From: Pseudomonadota bacterium
GTDB lineage: Bacteria; Pseudomonadota; Alphaproteobacteria; Caulobacterales; Caulobacteraceae
DNA length: 9,236 bases
Direction: 5' to 3'
NCBI GenBank assembly: GCA_023436945.1
Contig: JAEZHG010000235.1
Span: 1 to 9,236, forward strand
The notes beneath the pieces are model-generated. The model had not been told where the DNA came from. It was given only the letters and a program-made list of their open reading frames with translations, and made no database searches. A program made the position numbers and the translations under genes. Positions within the stretch are counted from its first letter, which is position 1. Every line of letters starts with the position of its first letter. This document shows, piece by piece, positions 1-6,618 of this stretch.

Positions 1-798
1 GACCTGCGCAGAAGCACCGTCCGACAGCTGGCTGGCGTTACCAGCGGTGACGTGGCGGCCTTCCTTGACCAGCAGGCCATCCTTGAAAACCGGCTTCAGG
101 CCAGCGAGGGCTTCATAGGTCGTGCCCGCGCGAATGCCTTCGTCGGCGGCCAGGGTAACTTCTTCCTCACCGATTTCTTCGCCGGTCTTGGCGAACAGGG
201 TCTTGGTGGTTGTGAAGGGAACGATCTCGTCGTTGAACAGACCGGCAGCCTGTGCCGCAGCAGCGCGCTGCTGGCTGGTGGCGGCGAAGTGGTCCTGATC
301 TTCGCGCGACACATTATAGCGGTCAGCCACCAGTTCGGCGGTCTCGATCATCGCCATATAGGCGTGCGGATCGTGCTGTTTGACGATTTCCGAACGATTA
401 CGGAAAGCCGGCGCATGCTTGTTGATGGTCAGCGAGATGCTCTCGACGCCACCGGCAACGGCGGCATCGATTTCATCGGCGATGATGCCGCGCGCAGCCA
501 GCGCAATGGCGTTCAGGCCCGACGAGCATTTACGGTCCAGCGTAAAGCCAGCGACCGTTTCGTCTGGCAGTTTCGAGGCGTGGACGCTGAGGCGGCCAAG
601 GTTGTAGCTTTGCGTGCCCCAGTGGTTGCCGACGCCCAGATAGACATCGTCGATGCGGGCCGGATCAACACCGGCACGGTCCAGCGCAGCGTTGATGACG
701 TGTGCGGACAGGGCGGGGGCCTCGGTGTTGTTCAGGGCACCACGATAGGCTTTGCCGACGCCGGTACGGGCAGTGGAAATAATGGCAGCTTCACGCAT
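1..798 (-). CDS. Thiolase (acetyl-CoA C-acyltransferase), C-terminus cut by window edge
   Basis: This frame is open from an ATG at 798 to base 1, giving 266 codons of the N-terminal part of a thiolase of about 380-400 residues. It begins MREAAIISTARTGVGKAYRG, typical of degradative thiolases. The nucleophilic cysteine is C91 in LDRKCSSGLNA, and the visible end carries the conserved VTAGNASQLSDGASA segment. The GHP histidine and second catalytic cysteine lie beyond the left edge. Family knowledge: such enzymes cleave a 3-ketoacyl-CoA with free CoA, releasing acetyl- or propionyl-CoA. Its ATG overlaps the isomerase stop codon (TGATG), with GAGGAG 8 nt upstream, so it is translationally coupled. 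It is clearly a different subtype from the FadA6-like thiolase at 4430-5581. It may serve the HIP side chain or a ring-cleavage product; which one cannot be read from the sequence. The family call is firm, the substrate unknown. Confidence 0.93.
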   Translation of the reverse strand, partial: MREAAIISTARTGVGKAYRGALNNTEAPALSAHVINAALDRAGVDPARIDDVYLGVGNHWGTQSYNLGRLSVHASKLPDETVAGFTLDRKCSSGLNAIALAARGIIADEIDAAVAGGVESISLTINKHAPAFRNRSEIVKQHDPHAYMAMIETAELVADRYNVSREDQDHFAATSQQRAAAAQAAGLFNDEIVPFTTTKTLFAKTGEEIGEEEVTLAADEGIRAGTTYEALAGLKPVFKDGLLVKEGRHVTAGNASQLSDGASAQV

Positions 799-1187
799 CA
801 GGCTTGCTCCTCGAAACCGTGCATATTGTTGGGTCCCCAATAGGCGGTCATCTTCTGGATGAGGCCGTCAGGGTTGAATTCGAATGTGTCGATGACGTCG
901 ATCCGACCCTCGCCCGAGGGCAGGGCCAGACGGACGCTGAAGGCAAAGGCCGCGACATTGGCCGCCGTGCGCACCGGCCCGCTCAGGCTCAGCTTCGCGC
1001 CGGTCGCCATGGACCGATGATAGAAGGCCAGAATGGCGTCGCGGCCATGGACAGGGGGCGCGTCCAGGGGGTCGTGCACAACACCATCCTCGGCATAAAG
1101 ACGCGCCACAGCGTCGGCATCACCCCTATCGAAGGCCGCAACATAGGCCTCGACCGTCTCGATCATCTGTTGAGGAGATACCGACAT
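798..1187 (-). CDS. ksi: Steroid delta-isomerase (ketosteroid isomerase)
   Basis: A protein of 129 residues, matching the 125-131 residue length of bacterial delta5-3-ketosteroid isomerases. These move the C5-C6 double bond of a 3-ketosteroid into conjugation (delta4). Aligned from memory with the Pseudomonas putida enzyme, the whole active site is present: Y15 (Y16) and D100 (D103) of the oxyanion hole, D39 (D40) as general base, Y31 and Y56 of the tyrosine network, and W117 near the steroid pocket. Shared stretches include HDP near D39, PPVHGRDAI, SGPVR, DVID and AYW. This is much closer than generic NTF2/SnoaL-like proteins, which share the cone fold but not these residues. The ATG at 1187 has AAGGA 8 nt upstream, and the gene starts 11 nt after the MaoC gene. 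It acts on rings A/B, which is odd in a C/D-ring operon. Not a BaiE-type dehydratase, as far as the residues show. Confidence 0.9.
   Translation of the reverse strand: MSVSPQQMIETVEAYVAAFDRGDADAVARLYAEDGVVHDPLDAPPVHGRDAILAFYHRSMATGAKLSLSGPVRTAANVAAFAFSVRLALPSGEGRIDVIDTFEFNPDGLIQKMTAYWGPNNMHGFEEQA
807..812 (-). promoter_or_regulatory. Shine-Dalgarno site for the left-edge thiolase
   Basis: GAGGAG on the minus strand lies inside the last codons of the isomerase gene, 8 nt before the ATG at 798. It supports that start and re-initiation or coupled translation at the TGATG overlap. Confidence 0.7.
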
Positions 1188-1195
1188 GGCGCTTG

Positions 1196-1200
1196 TCCTT
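1196..1200 (-). promoter_or_regulatory. Shine-Dalgarno site for the ketosteroid isomerase
   Basis: AAGGA on the minus strand overlaps the TAA stop of the MaoC gene (1201-1199) and lies 8 nt before the isomerase ATG at 1187. This fixes the start and suggests coupling to the upstream gene. Confidence 0.65.
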
Positions 1201-1654
1201 ATGGAATGTAGCGGCTGATGGCCGAGGCGATGCAGGCGGGCTTGTCGTGGCCTTCGATCTCGACGGTGACGTCGACCGTGGTCTGGAAGCCGTTACCCTT
1301 GGGCTCGACTTTTGCCAGAACACCATGGGCCCGGATCCGCGAGCCGACCTTGACCGGCGCGAGGAAACGCACCTTGTCCAGCCCGATGTTCAGGCCAGAG
1401 GACACGCCGTTGACGGTGATGAGATCAGGCATGAACGCGTTGACCAGCGCCAGCGTCAGATAACCGTGGGCGATCGTGCCGCCGAACGGGCCGTCCTTGG
1501 CGCGTTCGGGGTCAACGTGGATCCACTGCATGTCACCCGTCGTCTCGCCAAAGCGGGTGATGCGATCCTGTTCGATCGCAAGCCATTCGGTGCGGCCAAG
1601 ATCAAGGCCTTCCTTTCCGATCAGCGACTCCGGGGTATCGAAAACCACGCCCAC
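1199..1654 (-). CDS. MaoC-fold (R)-specific enoyl-CoA hydratase
   Basis: A single hot-dog domain of 151 residues. Residues 36-67 carry the hydratase-2 signature: FGETTGDMQWIHVD with D41 and H46 (the D-x4-H catalytic pair), then GPFGGTIAHGYLTLAL. It resembles mycobacterial HtdZ (Rv0130), also about 151 residues with D40/H45 in the same context (recalled, not searched). Known role: hydration of trans-2-enoyl-CoA to (R)-3-hydroxyacyl-CoA. Here it can supply the hydration step between the acyl-CoA dehydrogenases and the MFE2-like SDR at 3509-4417, which would then oxidise the (R)-hydroxy product. It starts at GTG 1654, two bases after the IpdF-type stop, because GAGGG lies 7 nt upstream and no ATG is available in frame; GTG at 1648 is the alternative. 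The precise steroid-derived substrate is unknown. Confidence 0.88.
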   Translation of the reverse strand: MGVVFDTPESLIGKEGLDLGRTEWLAIEQDRITRFGETTGDMQWIHVDPERAKDGPFGGTIAHGYLTLALVNAFMPDLITVNGVSSGLNIGLDKVRFLAPVKVGSRIRAHGVLAKVEPKGNGFQTTVDVTVEIEGHDKPACIASAISRYIP

Positions 1655-1656
1655 GA

Positions 1657-2445
1657 TCAGGCCCTCTGGCTAGAAGCCGAGATGACTTCACCGGTCAGGT
1701 AGGAGGACAGGTCACTGGCAAGGAACATCATGATATTGGCGATTTCCCAGACCTCTGCCGGGCGGCCGAAGGCTTCGCGCTTGGTGAGTTCTGCTAGGGC
1801 TTCTTCGGTCGTGACCTTGGCAAGGAAGGGGTGCATGGCCAGCGACGGCGAGACGGCATTGATGCGCACGCCATGTTCAGCGGCTTCAATTGCCGAGCAG
1901 CGGGTGAAGGCCATCACACCGGCCTTGGCGGCGGCATAGTGGGCCTGACCCTTCTGAGCGCGCCAGCCGAGCACGGACGCGTTGTTGACGATCACGCCGG
2001 ATTTGGCTGCATACATGGTCGGCAGGAAGGCGCGGCTCATGCGGAACACCGAGGTCAGGGTCACGTCCAGAACGCGGTCCCATTGCTCGTCGGTCATGTC
2101 GACAACATCGACTTCACCGCCCAGACCGGCGTTGTTGAACAGGACGTCGATGCGGCCCAGCGCCTTTAGGGACTCGGCGTGCAGACGATCCACATCAGCC
2201 TGATTGGTGACATCACAGATGACCGTGTGCGGGCGGGTGCCGACAGCTTCGGCAATGGCGTCGGCGGCTTCGCCCAGACGGCGCTCGTGGAAATCGCTGA
2301 TGACCAGGGTTGCGCCTTCTTCAGCCGCACGCTTGGCAGCCGAGAAGCCGATGCCGGTACCGGCAGCAGCGGTAATGACTGCGGTCTTGCCCTTCAGCAG
2401 GCCGCGAGCTTCGGGATAGGTGGGGGCGGTGTTCTTGAAGGTCAT
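1657..2445 (-). CDS. ipdF: IpdF-type short-chain dehydrogenase (5-OH-HIC-CoA dehydrogenase)
   Basis: A 262-residue SDR. The catalytic triad is S157, Y170 and K174 (YAAAK), with NNAG at 104-107. D51 at the end of the second beta strand (LVISD) suggests NAD(H). The glycine loop is unusual: TAAAGTGIG at 25-33 instead of TGxxxGIG, one residue longer and with the first glycine replaced by alanine. The same oddity, plus SDxHERRLGE, NNASVLGWRAQ, TRCSAIEAAE and SSYLTGEVIS, is what I recall in M. tuberculosis Rv3559c (IpdF, also about 262 residues). IpdF oxidises the ring hydroxyl of 5-OH-HIC-CoA so that IpdC and EchA20 can act; genes resembling both are upstream in this operon. The ATG overlaps the preceding acyl-CoA dehydrogenase stop as ATGA. 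SDR membership is certain; the IpdF assignment is strong but from memory. Confidence 0.88.
   Translation of the reverse strand: MTFKNTAPTYPEARGLLKGKTAVITAAAGTGIGFSAAKRAAEEGATLVISDFHERRLGEAADAIAEAVGTRPHTVICDVTNQADVDRLHAESLKALGRIDVLFNNAGLGGEVDVVDMTDEQWDRVLDVTLTSVFRMSRAFLPTMYAAKSGVIVNNASVLGWRAQKGQAHYAAAKAGVMAFTRCSAIEAAEHGVRINAVSPSLAMHPFLAKVTTEEALAELTKREAFGRPAEVWEIANIMMFLASDLSSYLTGEVISASSQRA
1662..1666 (-). promoter_or_regulatory. Shine-Dalgarno site supporting the GTG start of the MaoC gene
   Basis: GAGGG on the minus strand lies in the last codons of the IpdF-type gene, 7 nt before GTG 1654. The in-frame GTG at 1648 would have 13 nt spacing, so 1654 is preferred. Confidence 0.6.
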
Positions 2446-3509
2446 GCAGCATCATCCAGAAGGCGGGCGGCAATCCGTTCGCGGTGCTGGGAGGCGGTGC
2501 GCAGCCAGCTGGCGCTCGAACGGGCGCGTTTGAAATAGAGGTGAGCGTGGTGTTCCCACGTGAAGCCGACGCCGCCATGAAGCTGGATTTGTTCGGCAGC
2601 GCATTTCTGCAGGGTCTCGGTGGCCCATGCGGCGGCGGCGGCGCAGGCGTCCTCGACGTCGCCATCGGTGTCGATGGCGTTGGCGGCATAGAGCACGGCC
2701 GATCGCGACGCTTCGATGCGCAGCATCATGTCGGCGAGGATGTGTTTGACCGCCTGGAACGAGGCGATCTGGCGTCCGAACTGCTTGCGTTCCAGACCGT
2801 AAGCCACAGTCGCTTCAAGGCAGAAGGCGGCTGCGCCGGTCTGTTCTGCGGCCTGGTAGCCGCTGGCCAGAGTGCGGATGCGCTCTTGGGCAGCCTTGCC
2901 GCCGTTCGACAGGACGGTAACGTCGGAAACAGCGATGTTGAAATGGACGTGCGACAGAGGGCGCGTCAGGTCCATGTTCGGCGTGCGCGTGACTGTGACG
3001 CCCTCGGCATTGGCGGGCACCACCAGAATGGAGCCGTCAGCCGCAAATACGATCAGCTGATCCGCGACATGGCCAAACGGGACATGAGTGGCTTCGCCCT
3101 TGAGGCGGGCGCCCTCGAATGCCGGACGACGCGAGAGGCCCGCGACCGTTGCCTTGACCTGACCCGCTGCGATTTCGAGGAGGAGGGCGGCTTTCTGGTC
3201 GTCATCACCCGCGACAAGGATCGACTGTACGGCCAGCACAGCGGTTTCCAAATAGGGCACGACGGGCAGGCGACGGCCGGTCTCATTGAGCACCAGCATC
3301 ATCGCCTGAGCGTCCATACCGGAGCCGCCATAGGCTTCCGGCACCATGAGGCCGACCAGACCCATCTCTTCGGCCATGGTCTGCCAAAGCGAGGCGTCGA
3401 AGCCGGTGTCGGAATCGACAACAGCGCGCAACTGTTCGATGCCTGCGGCTTCGGCCAGCAGGGCCTCGACCGCATCGCCGATCAGACGATGTTCTTCGCT
3501 GAGACCCAT
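2442..3509 (-). CDS. Acyl-CoA dehydrogenase, beta-subunit type (FadE33/IpdE2-like)
   Basis: About 355 residues with the acyl-CoA dehydrogenase fold: an N-terminal helical domain with MVPEAYGG near residue 56, a divergent middle beta domain, and a C-terminal helical domain with ERKQFG (about 240-245) and LHGGVGFTWEHHAHLYFKRA (about 310-329), which bind the FAD adenosine part. The middle domain lacks the SEPxAGSD signature, and the C-terminal YEGTNEIQR segment is absent. These are features of the beta subunits of the alpha2beta2 dehydrogenases used in steroid breakdown, such as IpdE2 (FadE33), which pairs with IpdE1 (FadE30). No alpha gene adjoins it here, so its partner is unknown. ATG 3509 overlaps the upstream SDR stop (TGATG) and is preferred to a TTG one codon earlier. 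Possible substrates: 5-OH-HIP-CoA or a ring-opened acyl-CoA. Confidence 0.9.
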   Translation of the reverse strand: MGLSEEHRLIGDAVEALLAEAAGIEQLRAVVDSDTGFDASLWQTMAEEMGLVGLMVPEAYGGSGMDAQAMMLVLNETGRRLPVVPYLETAVLAVQSILVAGDDDQKAALLLEIAAGQVKATVAGLSRRPAFEGARLKGEATHVPFGHVADQLIVFAADGSILVVPANAEGVTVTRTPNMDLTRPLSHVHFNIAVSDVTVLSNGGKAAQERIRTLASGYQAAEQTGAAAFCLEATVAYGLERKQFGRQIASFQAVKHILADMMLRIEASRSAVLYAANAIDTDGDVEDACAAAAAWATETLQKCAAEQIQLHGGVGFTWEHHAHLYFKRARSSASWLRTASQHRERIAARLLDDAA

Positions 3510-4417
3510 CAAGCCGCCCCGTAAACCGGTTTGGCCGGTGTGCGGTCAGCCAGCAGTTTGTCGATAACCGGACCGAGTTCGCCCGCCAGCCAGCGCGCGC
3601 CCTTGTCCTGATCCGGACTATCAGTCCAGCCTTCCGACAGGAAGATGCGGCCGCCGATCAACTCGAAAACCTGACCCGAGACGTGGGCCGACTGGGAACT
3701 GCACAGCCATGCTACGAGCGGGGCCATATTGGCGGGCGCATAACGGTCAAACTCACCATCCTTGGGCTCCATGTCGAAGCCGCCGGTGGCGGTCATGCGG
3801 GTGCGGGCATTCGGGGCCAGTGCATTGGCCGTGATGCCGTAACGGGCCAGTTCCGCAGCCTGCACCAGGGTCAGGGTCGCGATGCCGCCCTTGGCCGTCG
3901 AATAGGCCGACTGGCCGACCGAACCCTGAAGGCCTGCGCCCGATGTGGTGTTGATAATGCGGGCATCGACCGGATTGCCGGCCTTCTGCTGGGCGCGCCA
4001 GTAATCAACGGCGTGGCGGCTGGTGCAGAAGTGACCGCGCAGGTGAACGCGCAGAACGGCGTCCCATTCTTCCGGCGTGCACGAGACGAACATGCGGTCA
4101 CGCACGAAGCCGGCGTTATTCACGACGGCATCCAGTCGACCAAAGGTCTCGATGGCGGTCTGCACCATGCCGCGACCGGCTTCCCAGTCAGCGACGTCGC
4201 CGGTGTTGGCGACAGCCTTGCCACCGAGAGCGATGATTTCATCGACGACCTGTTGAGCGGCTCCGACGGATGCTCCGTCTTCGCCGTGGGTGCCCACACC
4301 CAGATCGTTGACCACCACAGAAGCGCCTTGTGCCGCCAATTCCAGCGCATAGGCCTTGCCCAGACCATTGCCTGCGCCGGTAACGATGACGACGCGACCT
4401 TCACAGATACCCGACAT
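3509..4417 (-). CDS. SDR, (R)-3-hydroxyacyl-CoA dehydrogenase type (MFE2-like)
   Basis: A 302-residue SDR. The cofactor loop is TGAGNGLG (13-20), NNAG lies at 100-103, and the catalytic residues are S159, Y172 and K176 (YSTAK). The segment VVVNDLGVG, followed by an insert of about 20 residues before GGKAVAN, is typical of the dehydrogenase domain of peroxisomal multifunctional enzyme 2 and of bacterial relatives in steroid gene sets, for example Rv3548c (about 304 residues, recalled). These oxidise (R)-3-hydroxyacyl-CoA with NAD+. Together with the MaoC hydratase it could form an (R)-specific beta-oxidation branch. The start is taken as ATG 4417, because AAGGAG lies 8 nt upstream of it but only 2 nt before the ATG at 4423 favoured by length. 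It follows the FadA6-like gene closely and overlaps the next gene as TGATG. Exact substrate unknown. Confidence 0.88.
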   Translation of the reverse strand: MSGICEGRVVIVTGAGNGLGKAYALELAAQGASVVVNDLGVGTHGEDGASVGAAQQVVDEIIALGGKAVANTGDVADWEAGRGMVQTAIETFGRLDAVVNNAGFVRDRMFVSCTPEEWDAVLRVHLRGHFCTSRHAVDYWRAQQKAGNPVDARIINTTSGAGLQGSVGQSAYSTAKGGIATLTLVQAAELARYGITANALAPNARTRMTATGGFDMEPKDGEFDRYAPANMAPLVAWLCSSQSAHVSGQVFELIGGRIFLSEGWTDSPDQDKGARWLAGELGPVIDKLLADRTPAKPVYGAA

Positions 4418-4425
4418 GGTCATAA

Positions 4426-4431
4426 CTCCTT
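4426..4431 (-). promoter_or_regulatory. Shine-Dalgarno site deciding the SDR start
   Basis: AAGGAG on the minus strand overlaps the TAA stop of the thiolase (4432-4430). Spacing is 2 nt to ATG 4423 and 8 nt to ATG 4417, so 4417 is the more likely initiation codon. Confidence 0.75.
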
Positions 4432-5581
4432 ACAGACGTTCGATAATAGTGACGTTGGCCTGACCGCCGCCTTCGCACATGGGCTGAAGACCGAAGCGGC
4501 CGCCCGTGCGTTCCAGTGCGTTCAGCAGGTTGGTCATCAGGCGCACGCCGGTGGCACCGATCGGGTGACCGAGAGCGATGGCACCGCCCATGACGTTCAG
4601 CTTTTCGTGCGGCACGCCGATTTCTTGCATCCATGCCATCGGCACCGAGGCGAAGGCTTCGTTGCACTCGAACAGGTCGATGTCCTCAACCTTCATGCCG
4701 GCTTTTTGCAGGGCGTACTGGGTCGCCGGAATCGGGCCGGTCAGCATCCAAACCGGATTGTCGGCGCGAACCGAGATGTGGTGGATCCGGGCGCGCGGCT
4801 TCAAACCATTGGCCTTAACGGCGGCTTCCGAAGCGATCAGCATGGCCGCGGCGGCATCGCAGTTCTGGCTGGCGACGCCAGCGGTGATAACGCCGCCTTC
4901 GTTGACGGTTTTGAGCGCAGCCAGACCTTCCATTGACGTCGTCGGACGGATGGTTTCGTCGTGCGACAGACCTTCCAGCGGAGCGATGTCTCTGGCAAAC
5001 CAGCCCTCTTCAGTGGCCTTCTGAGCGCGATGGTGCGAGGCTACGGCGAACTCTTCCATGGCTTCGCGAGAGATGTTCCACTTGGCCGCAATCATCTCGG
5101 CTGAGCGGATCTGGTTCACTTCTTCGTTGCCGTAACGGGCATCCCAGCCCTTGGCACCACGGAACGGCTCTTCAAAGCCGAACTGCGGGCCGACCAGCAT
5201 GGCCGCCGAGATCGGAATACGGTTCATGGCCTGGCTGCCACCAACAACAACCAGGTCCTGCGTACCGGACATGACGCCCTGAGCGGCGAAATGGATCGCT
5301 TGCTGCGAAGAGCCGCACTGGCGGTCGATGGTCACGCCCGGAACATGCTCCGGCAGACCGGCGCATAGCCATGCTGTGCGGGCGATGTCACCGGCTTGGC
5401 CGCCGATGGTGTCGGTGCAGCCCCAGACCACATCGTCGACCAGACCGGCATCCACATCTACGCGCTCCATCAGCGCCTTGATCGGATGGGCAGCCAGATC
5501 GGCAGGGTGCAGTTCGGCCAGTGAGCCCTTCTTGCGGCCGGTGGGGGTACGAACAGCGTCGATAATATAGGCTTCAGCCAT
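4430..5581 (-). CDS. fadA6: FadA6-type steroid 3-ketoacyl-CoA thiolase
   Basis: A full-length thiolase of 383 residues. Catalytic residues are C89 (DRQCGSSQQA), N307 (NEAF), H339 (ALGHPIGATG) and C369 (MCEGGG). Family knowledge: FadA6 cleaves the 3-keto product left after EchA20 and IpdAB have opened both rings, giving acetyl-CoA and MOODA-CoA. The GGQAGDIAR, GVTIDRQCGSS, PISAAM and MLTGPIPAT segments are those I recall from mycobacterial FadA6. Two usually conserved places differ: the TAGNAS-SDGA segment reads TAGVASQNCDAAA (233-245), and the N-terminal half of the NVNGG motif reads NVMGG. The catalytic residues themselves are intact, so it is probably active. Its ATG overlaps the upstream dehydrogenase stop as TGATG, with GAGG 7 nt before. 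Thiolase certain; FadA6 subtype likely. Confidence 0.92.
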   Translation of the reverse strand: MAEAYIIDAVRTPTGRKKGSLAELHPADLAAHPIKALMERVDVDAGLVDDVVWGCTDTIGGQAGDIARTAWLCAGLPEHVPGVTIDRQCGSSQQAIHFAAQGVMSGTQDLVVVGGSQAMNRIPISAAMLVGPQFGFEEPFRGAKGWDARYGNEEVNQIRSAEMIAAKWNISREAMEEFAVASHHRAQKATEEGWFARDIAPLEGLSHDETIRPTTSMEGLAALKTVNEGGVITAGVASQNCDAAAAMLIASEAAVKANGLKPRARIHHISVRADNPVWMLTGPIPATQYALQKAGMKVEDIDLFECNEAFASVPMAWMQEIGVPHEKLNVMGGAIALGHPIGATGVRLMTNLLNALERTGGRFGLQPMCEGGGQANVTIIERL

Positions 5582-6612
5582 CAGGCGACCTCAGATGCAA
5601 AGGTTTGATCCGGCCCGACGGGTCGGTTGAAAATGCGCTCGGCGACGCGGGCGCGGTGCAGGGCGGGCTCGCCCCAGCTGTAGGTCAGGCCCAGTGCGCG
5701 CTTGAGCACGAGGTGGACGTCGACTTCGTAGCTGTAGCCCATGGCTCCATGGACCTGCAGGCTGGCGCGTGAGGCGTAGTCGGCGGCTTCGAGACAGGCC
5801 AGTTTGGCCTGACTGATGCGGGCGCGACTGTAGATGTCGTTGTTGGCCAGACCGGCGGCAGCGGCATGCAGGACCGGACGGGCGAACTCGATCTTGGTCT
5901 GGGCCGAGGCGAGGTGGTGTTTGACCGCCTGATATGTACCAATCGGCTTGCCGAACTGCTGGCGTTCCTTGGCGTACTCGACCGCCAGATCGACCGCGCG
6001 CTGCGCCAGACCCAGACCCTGCGCTGCTGCAAACAGCGCACCTCGATCCAGTGCCTGATCCCACAGTTCGGCACGGTCCGAGATTTGGGTGTTACGATCC
6101 GGTGTCCAGTCGACCTTGAACAGTCGGCGGAAGGGATCGATGCTTTCGATGCGCTCAAGCTGAACCTGCGTGGGTTTCAGCAGATGGGCGGTTCCTTCGT
6201 GGTGCAGCAGGATGACATCGGCAATGTCGGCGTCGGCCACGACCGGATTGACCGGATGGGCAATAGCAATCCGCTTTGCCGGATCGGCCAAAGCATCGGA
6301 GGTCGGCAACACCGCTGCCAGCATCGGAGCAGCGATGCCCGCGCTTTCCACCAATGGCTCGGGCAGCAGATAATAACCTGCCGCTTCGGCGATCAGGGCA
6401 AAATCGAGCGCGCCCAGTTCAAGACCGCCTGCCGCTTCAGGCAACAGGGCGACCGTCAGGCCGGTCTCGACGACGGCATTCCAACGCTCCTGATCGAACG
6501 CATTCTTGCGTTCGAGCATCTTGCGCAAGCGCAGTGAATCGCAGGTGTCGGCCAGCACCGTCTGGGCGGCCTCGACGAACATCAGTTGGTCTTCGGAAAG
6601 GGTGAAATCCAT
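5581..6612 (-). CDS. Acyl-CoA dehydrogenase, beta subunit (FadE32-like)
   Basis: A 343-residue acyl-CoA dehydrogenase-fold protein. It starts MDFTLSEDQLMF and has LLPEAAGGL near 57-65, ERQQFGKPIGTYQAVKHHLA (216-235), and QVHGAMGYSYEVDVHLVLKRA near 286-306 in the C-terminal domain. As in other beta subunits of steroid-type alpha2beta2 dehydrogenases, the SEPxAGSD flavin segment and the C-terminal YxGTNEIQR segment are missing, and no catalytic glutamate can be placed. It should therefore work only with the alpha subunit encoded immediately upstream (6 nt gap). In the complex, the conserved arginine/glutamine motifs help bind FAD across the subunit interface. By gene pairing and length it resembles FadE32 beside FadE31; loss of fadE32 causes MOODA build-up in M. 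smegmatis. A role at the 5-OH-HIP-CoA step (ScdC2/IpdE2-like) is the alternative. Confidence 0.9.
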   Translation of the reverse strand: MDFTLSEDQLMFVEAAQTVLADTCDSLRLRKMLERKNAFDQERWNAVVETGLTVALLPEAAGGLELGALDFALIAEAAGYYLLPEPLVESAGIAAPMLAAVLPTSDALADPAKRIAIAHPVNPVVADADIADVILLHHEGTAHLLKPTQVQLERIESIDPFRRLFKVDWTPDRNTQISDRAELWDQALDRGALFAAAQGLGLAQRAVDLAVEYAKERQQFGKPIGTYQAVKHHLASAQTKIEFARPVLHAAAAGLANNDIYSRARISQAKLACLEAADYASRASLQVHGAMGYSYEVDVHLVLKRALGLTYSWGEPALHRARVAERIFNRPVGPDQTFASEVA

Positions 6613-6618
6613 CGCGCC

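Noticed and set aside
52..843. Plus-strand open frame (263 codons) at the left end
   Set aside because: The minus strand here encodes a clear thiolase with C91 and other conserved segments; the plus-strand translation has none.
798..1187. Generic SnoaL/NTF2-like or bile-acid 7-dehydratase assignment for the small protein
   Set aside because: All catalytic positions of ketosteroid isomerase are present with matching surrounding sequence, which the generic families lack.
2484..3524. Plus-strand open frame (346 codons) opposite the orphan acyl-CoA dehydrogenase
   Set aside because: Its limits mirror the minus-strand gene and its translation is low-complexity with no family motif, so it is a codon-bias shadow.
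3683..4936. Long plus-strand open frame (417 codons) opposite the SDR and FadA6-like thiolase
   Set aside because: It lies antisense to two genes with full catalytic motifs, spans their junction, and its translation shows no recognisable domain. Long antisense frames are expected in GC-rich coding DNA.
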